Assembly (NCBI GenBank): GCA_021205095.1
Contig: JAJPYE010000040.1
Location: forward strand, 16,149-51,278
DNA length: 35,130 bases
DNA from: Oscillospiraceae bacterium
GTDB taxonomy: Bacteria; Bacillota; Clostridia; Oscillospirales; Oscillospiraceae
Direction of reading: 5' to 3'
Under the pieces are notes generated by a model, which worked only from the letters and a program-made list of their open reading frames with translations, was not told where the DNA came from and searched no databases. Shown here one piece after another: positions 32,290 to 35,130 of this stretch. Positions within the stretch are counted from its first letter, which is position 1. Each line of letters opens with the position of its first letter. A program made the translations under genes and the position numbers.

Positions 32290-33216
32290 TCAACTGATGC
32301 ATGTATAAACTGAATAAGGGGGCCGCGGATCTCCGGTTTCTGTAAGAAAATAATCCTCTATAATCTCCGCAATGAAAATTTTTGCTTTTGTAATATCTCG
32401 CTGCGTCGGACGATGATTATAGTCATAATGCCACATTCTGCTTCCAGGCTTCCCGCATCCCAATGGATCATTATCCGCCGTCATGCTCATCGAAAAGCTT
32501 TCCTCGTCGTTGGCACTGCTGAGTTTTTTAATATATGCTACTTCCTCCGGCGTATACTTCTGAAACTCCTCTGCATCAGGATTTTCCTTGTATCTCTGCA
32601 TAAGCGCCTGCGCATCATCAATAACCAGCTTAAAACGCGTTGATATTTTTTCCACGGAGTTATGCCGTACTTCCTTCCCTGGGCAGGCAAACTTCCCTAC
32701 CATTCGCACGTTATTGACGCGCAGAAGCTCTCGAATCACCTCCAAGGTTCCGTAACATTCATCCGGACCGCAGCCGCTTCCCCCATATGTGCAAAAGGCA
32801 ATGCCATAATGCGTTTTACTGAATTCACCTTTTGTTCCTGGCGTACCTGTCCCTACGGCGGGTGCAACTACGCCCGGAATACCCTTTCCATTGCTGATGC
32901 TTCCAAACGTACTATTTATCCGGGCCTCGCGATCTTTCATGTACTGTTTGTAGCCGTATAAATATTTCTTTCCCTGCAGACCGCAAACCGTGTAGACTTC
33001 TTTATAAGGGAGTCCGGCAATCACGGGACTTCCCAGCGCAACCAAATCATAATTTTCCGTATGAACCGGATTTTCATCCCAGTCATGGTTCGGCGCAATT
33101 TTTATCATGTCAACCGCAAAATTATACTCGGCCAGCACCTCCGCAAAAGCGTCCGCAATCTGTTTTGTGTTCCCTGTTAATGATCCATATAGAATACAAG
33201 CGCTTCTTTTTTCCAT
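32290..33216 (-). CDS. Long flavodoxin-family protein
   Basis: 308 residues, about twice the size of a classical flavodoxin. An N-terminal FMN loop G-S-L-T-G-N-T-K is followed by A-L-G-S-P-V-I-A-G and F-C-T-Y-G-G-S-G-C-G, all as in flavodoxins. The C-terminal ~110 residues include H-R-P-T-Q-R-D-I-T-K-A-K, an end motif also seen in anaerobe flavodoxin-like proteins. No lipobox or signal, so cytoplasmic. Probably an electron carrier or FMN oxidoreductase for the pathway. First gene of the leftward operon, with GAGGGAG before the ATG and its own promoter in the divergent region. Confidence 0.85.
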   Translation of the reverse strand: MEKRSACILYGSLTGNTKQIADAFAEVLAEYNFAVDMIKIAPNHDWDENPVHTENYDLVALGSPVIAGLPYKEVYTVCGLQGKKYLYGYKQYMKDREARINSTFGSISNGKGIPGVVAPAVGTGTPGTKGEFSKTHYGIAFCTYGGSGCGPDECYGTLEVIRELLRVNNVRMVGKFACPGKEVRHNSVEKISTRFKLVIDDAQALMQRYKENPDAEEFQKYTPEEVAYIKKLSSANDEESFSMSMTADNDPLGCGKPGSRMWHYDYNHRPTQRDITKAKIFIAEIIEDYFLTETGDPRPPYSVYTCIS

Positions 33217-33318
33217 AATACGTCTCCCTCACATTTCATCAATAATATTTTTTATTTCAAAGAAAACTTCGGTCACAACTCATCCATCGTTAAGTTGCAA
33301 ACAAGCCTTTCTGCTATC

Positions 33319-33347
33319 ATTATACATACCAGCAACACCCTTTTAAA
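33319..33347 (-). promoter_or_regulatory. Promoter of the flavodoxin-dehydratase-reductase-opp operon
   Basis: Minus strand: TTTAAA (33347-33342), 17-nt spacer, TATAAT (33324-33319). Consensus -10, weak -35, as expected of an activator-dependent promoter. The leader is about 95 nt. Confidence 0.65.
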
Positions 33348-33355
33348 TGGATTAT

Positions 33356-33402
33356 TTTGTGATTCTCTTGACATCGTTTTGTAGAAATGTTACAATCACA
33401 AA
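33356..33402. promoter_or_regulatory. Candidate operator pair of the divergent region
   Basis: A 9-bp inverted repeat, TTTGTGATT (33356-33364) and AATCACAAA (33394-33402). One arm lies just upstream of the operon -35; the other overlaps the -10 of the regulator promoter. Confidence 0.5.
33368..33396 (+). promoter_or_regulatory. Promoter of the PucR/CdaR-type regulator
   Basis: TTGACA (33368-33373), 17-nt spacer, TACAAT (33391-33396) preceded by TGT (extended -10). The predicted leader is about 25 nt. Confidence 0.82.
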
Positions 33403-33428
33403 GAATCTTAAGGAGGTATATTTCTCTT

Positions 33429-34874
33429 ATGGTATTGAATCTGTGGCTCGTTTCAGATTGGTTTGAACATCGGGGGTATAATCTTGAACGAGAGGAAATT
33501 GACAACGATAATTGCCTTGTAGAATACCTCCATTTCTCGTCAGCGCCTGTGGATCACTCGCCCTCCGGCCTTTGTCAATCCTGCGGGAAAGATTGCCGCA
33601 TCTATGCCGGAAAGGGTTATCTTACAATTAAGGACAGAACACAAGATCAGGTTGCTTCAGAATTTTCGGCAATGCAGACTGTTTTCTCTCAATGGGAACG
33701 AGACTGCTTTGATTCATTGATTCATGTGAGAGAACTTCAACACTTAGTTGATATTACCGCCAAAGTTCTTCCGCATCCGTTTTGCATTAAAAATAGCGAG
33801 GAAATAATATTTGCTCAAACAAAAGGTTTTGACTCGCTCACAGCCAATATGCAAAAACACGCATTTGATAAAGCTGGGCGATTTGAGTATTCCTATGCAA
33901 AAGCACAGGAGTCAAAGGAACCAATTTTTTACTATTCCCCTGTTTATGGTTCAAATATTGCCCAGGTAAACCTCTGGCAAAAAGGACGAAATGTGGGAAA
34001 TGCTATTTTCTTGGAAAACTCCCTTCCCTTCACGAAAGGCGATTTGTTCCTCCTGAAAAGACTAGGCGATTTTCTGAACACCTTTGTAGCCTATGACAGA
34101 AGCAGTTTATTTTCTGGGACAGGCATTTCCACTGTTCTTGTGAATTTGCTCCGAGATCGACAGACCTCTGAGGATAACATTTCATCAATTTATCGGATAA
34201 AAAACTGGTCGTATGAAGATGATTTTATCATTCTTTGCTTTCAAGATGCCTTCGATGGTGAAACGCCGCTTCGCCGTTCCCTTCGAACGATCCTTAGTAC
34301 GCACTTTGAACACTGCCAGTTGATTTTCTATTGGGACGTGCTGGGTATCATAAACGTCACGAAAAGCGGCGGGTATCCCCTCGTGATAAAACAACTGAAG
34401 AAGCTTCTCTCTGAGGACGGTGCTTTATGGGGATCCAGCTATCCCTTCAAAGGCCTTGAACGGTTGAGCGATTTTTATCACCAGGCGCAAATCGCCATGC
34501 GCTATGCCAAGCAGGTCGGCCAGCCCTATGGAAACACCTTTGGTTGCGCACTGCCTTATATGACCAACGCCATCCGCGAAAGTGAGTACGGAGAGTATAT
34601 GCTTCATCCCGATGTAGGCAGACTTCTCTCCATCGATCTGGCAGAGGGGACAGAGCATGCCCGCACACTGTTGAATTATCTCCTCTCCGGCTGCAATTAC
34701 ACAGACACCGCCCAGAAGCTGGGCGTACACCGCAACACGGTCATCTATCGGATCGAAAAAATATCCCACCTGATGCTTACAGATTTGAACGACGCCGCAA
34801 ACCAAAAGCTCCTAATCTTTTCCTGTCTTGCTATGGAAAGCTCCTTTCCCACAAGGCAGGACAAAAAGGTCTGA
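33429..34874 (+). CDS. PucR/CdaR-type transcriptional regulator
   Basis: 481 residues from the ATG at 33429; AGGAGG lies 12 nt upstream, slightly long. The C-terminal HTH (about 425-475) has Y-T-D-T-A-Q-K-L-G-V-H-R-N-T-V-I-Y-R-I-E-K, the PucR C-terminal DNA-binding pattern. The preceding part (about 220-400) resembles the GGDEF-like domain of CdaR regulators. The N-terminal part (about 60-210) is a likely sensor domain. Near the start, Cys49, Cys52 and Cys56 form C-x2-C-x3-C, with Cys29 further up, a possible metal or redox centre. It is divergent from the flavodoxin/opp operon and very likely its regulator (inference from position). GC content is low, as in the operon. Confidence 0.86.
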   Translation: MVLNLWLVSDWFEHRGYNLEREEIDNDNCLVEYLHFSSAPVDHSPSGLCQSCGKDCRIYAGKGYLTIKDRTQDQVASEFSAMQTVFSQWERDCFDSLIHVRELQHLVDITAKVLPHPFCIKNSEEIIFAQTKGFDSLTANMQKHAFDKAGRFEYSYAKAQESKEPIFYYSPVYGSNIAQVNLWQKGRNVGNAIFLENSLPFTKGDLFLLKRLGDFLNTFVAYDRSSLFSGTGISTVLVNLLRDRQTSEDNISSIYRIKNWSYEDDFIILCFQDAFDGETPLRRSLRTILSTHFEHCQLIFYWDVLGIINVTKSGGYPLVIKQLKKLLSEDGALWGSSYPFKGLERLSDFYHQAQIAMRYAKQVGQPYGNTFGCALPYMTNAIRESEYGEYMLHPDVGRLLSIDLAEGTEHARTLLNYLLSGCNYTDTAQKLGVHRNTVIYRIEKISHLMLTDLNDAANQKLLIFSCLAMESSFPTRQDKKV

Positions 34875-35006
34875 CGACATCGCTGGGAGCCCTTCTCGCC
34901 GTTCTTTCATGCTTCCTTCCACCGTTATAGTCTGCACAGCACATTATCACCGCCGATGGCAAACGGTATGCATCACCCCCGGATAGACCGCCTTTCTTAT
35001 AGTTCT

Positions 35007-35044
35007 AAAAAAGCCCTTGAAAGCTCAGAGCTTTCAAGGGCTTT
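35007..35044 (-). terminator. Terminator downstream of a leftward gene at the right edge
   Basis: A perfect 16-bp stem (35010-35025 with 35029-35044) has a 3-nt loop. An A run at 35007-35012 gives a U run on the minus strand. It may also stop the rightward regulator gene. Confidence 0.82.
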
Positions 35045-35077
35045 AACGCTGTGCGCGAGTCTGGCGGAATCGACATA

Positions 35078-35130
35078 TCACACAATATCCATGGCGGCGA
35101 ACATTCCGTCCCTGGTGGCCTGCAAAATCC
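35078..35130 (-). CDS. C-terminal end of a leftward gene, possibly an enoate-reductase-type flavoenzyme
   Basis: The last 17 codons read I-L-Q-A-T-R-D-G-M-F-A-A-M-D-I-V then stop (35078-35080), 33 nt before a strong leftward terminator. An A-T-R-D-G-x-x-A-A ending is compatible with the FAD domain of old-yellow/2-enoate reductase-type enzymes. With so few residues this is a tentative guess; the existence of a coding end is better supported than its identity. Confidence 0.4.
   Translation of the reverse strand, partial: ILQATRDGMFAAMDIV

Noticed and set aside
1-35130. CRISPR array or complete insertion sequence
   Set aside because: No regularly spaced short repeats, transposase motifs or paired terminal inverted repeats were seen.

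Overview
The window looks like a chromosomal segment of a moderately GC-rich anaerobic Firmicute, most likely a gut Oscillospiraceae/Clostridia member. This rests on strong AGGAGG ribosome binding sites, the Gram-positive gene order nnr - lipoprotein - alr - mazF, separate pheS and pheT genes, an IreB homologue, a clostridial-type thiolase, SH3b/NlpC-P60 wall hydrolases and lipoproteins. No rRNA or other taxonomic marker is present, so the genus is inference.

Left part (1-17.9 kb, GC-rich, housekeeping). It opens with the 3' part of a secreted SH3b-NlpC/P60 peptidoglycan hydrolase (+). A large acidic secreted protein, probably a beta-helix (-), is divergent from acetyl-CoA acetyltransferase (+). 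Next comes a leftward group: pyrimidine-nucleoside phosphorylase, a D-2-hydroxyacid dehydrogenase, a membrane acyltransferase and a metallo-beta-lactamase-fold hydrolase. To its right, also leftward, are the NAD(P)HX repair enzyme, a lipoprotein, alanine racemase, a MazF toxin with no adjacent antitoxin, and a small hypothetical protein. A short divergent promoter region separates this set from pheS-pheT (+).

Middle (17.9-24.3 kb). A LysR regulator (-) is divergent from an unusual lipoprotein that fuses a flavodoxin domain to an aldo/keto reductase. A 389-nt gap with a strong GC hairpin follows, then ireB, a tRNA-Gln(CUG) with its own promoter and terminator, a Y-family DNA polymerase with a YolD-like partner (a pair typical of mobile elements), and a nitroreductase (-).

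Right part (24.3-34.9 kb, visibly AT-richer). One leftward transcription unit encodes a flavodoxin, a MaoC/FAS1-like dehydratase, a ketopantoate-reductase-like enzyme and a complete Opp/Dpp-type ABC transporter (A, B, C, D, F). It is divergent from a PucR/CdaR-type regulator. The shared control region has near-consensus promoters on both strands and a 9-bp inverted repeat placed to control both. I read this as an uncharacterised uptake-and-conversion locus, probably acquired horizontally; its substrate cannot be told from sequence. The last bases hold the C-terminal end of a leftward gene that may be an enoate-reductase-type flavoenzyme.
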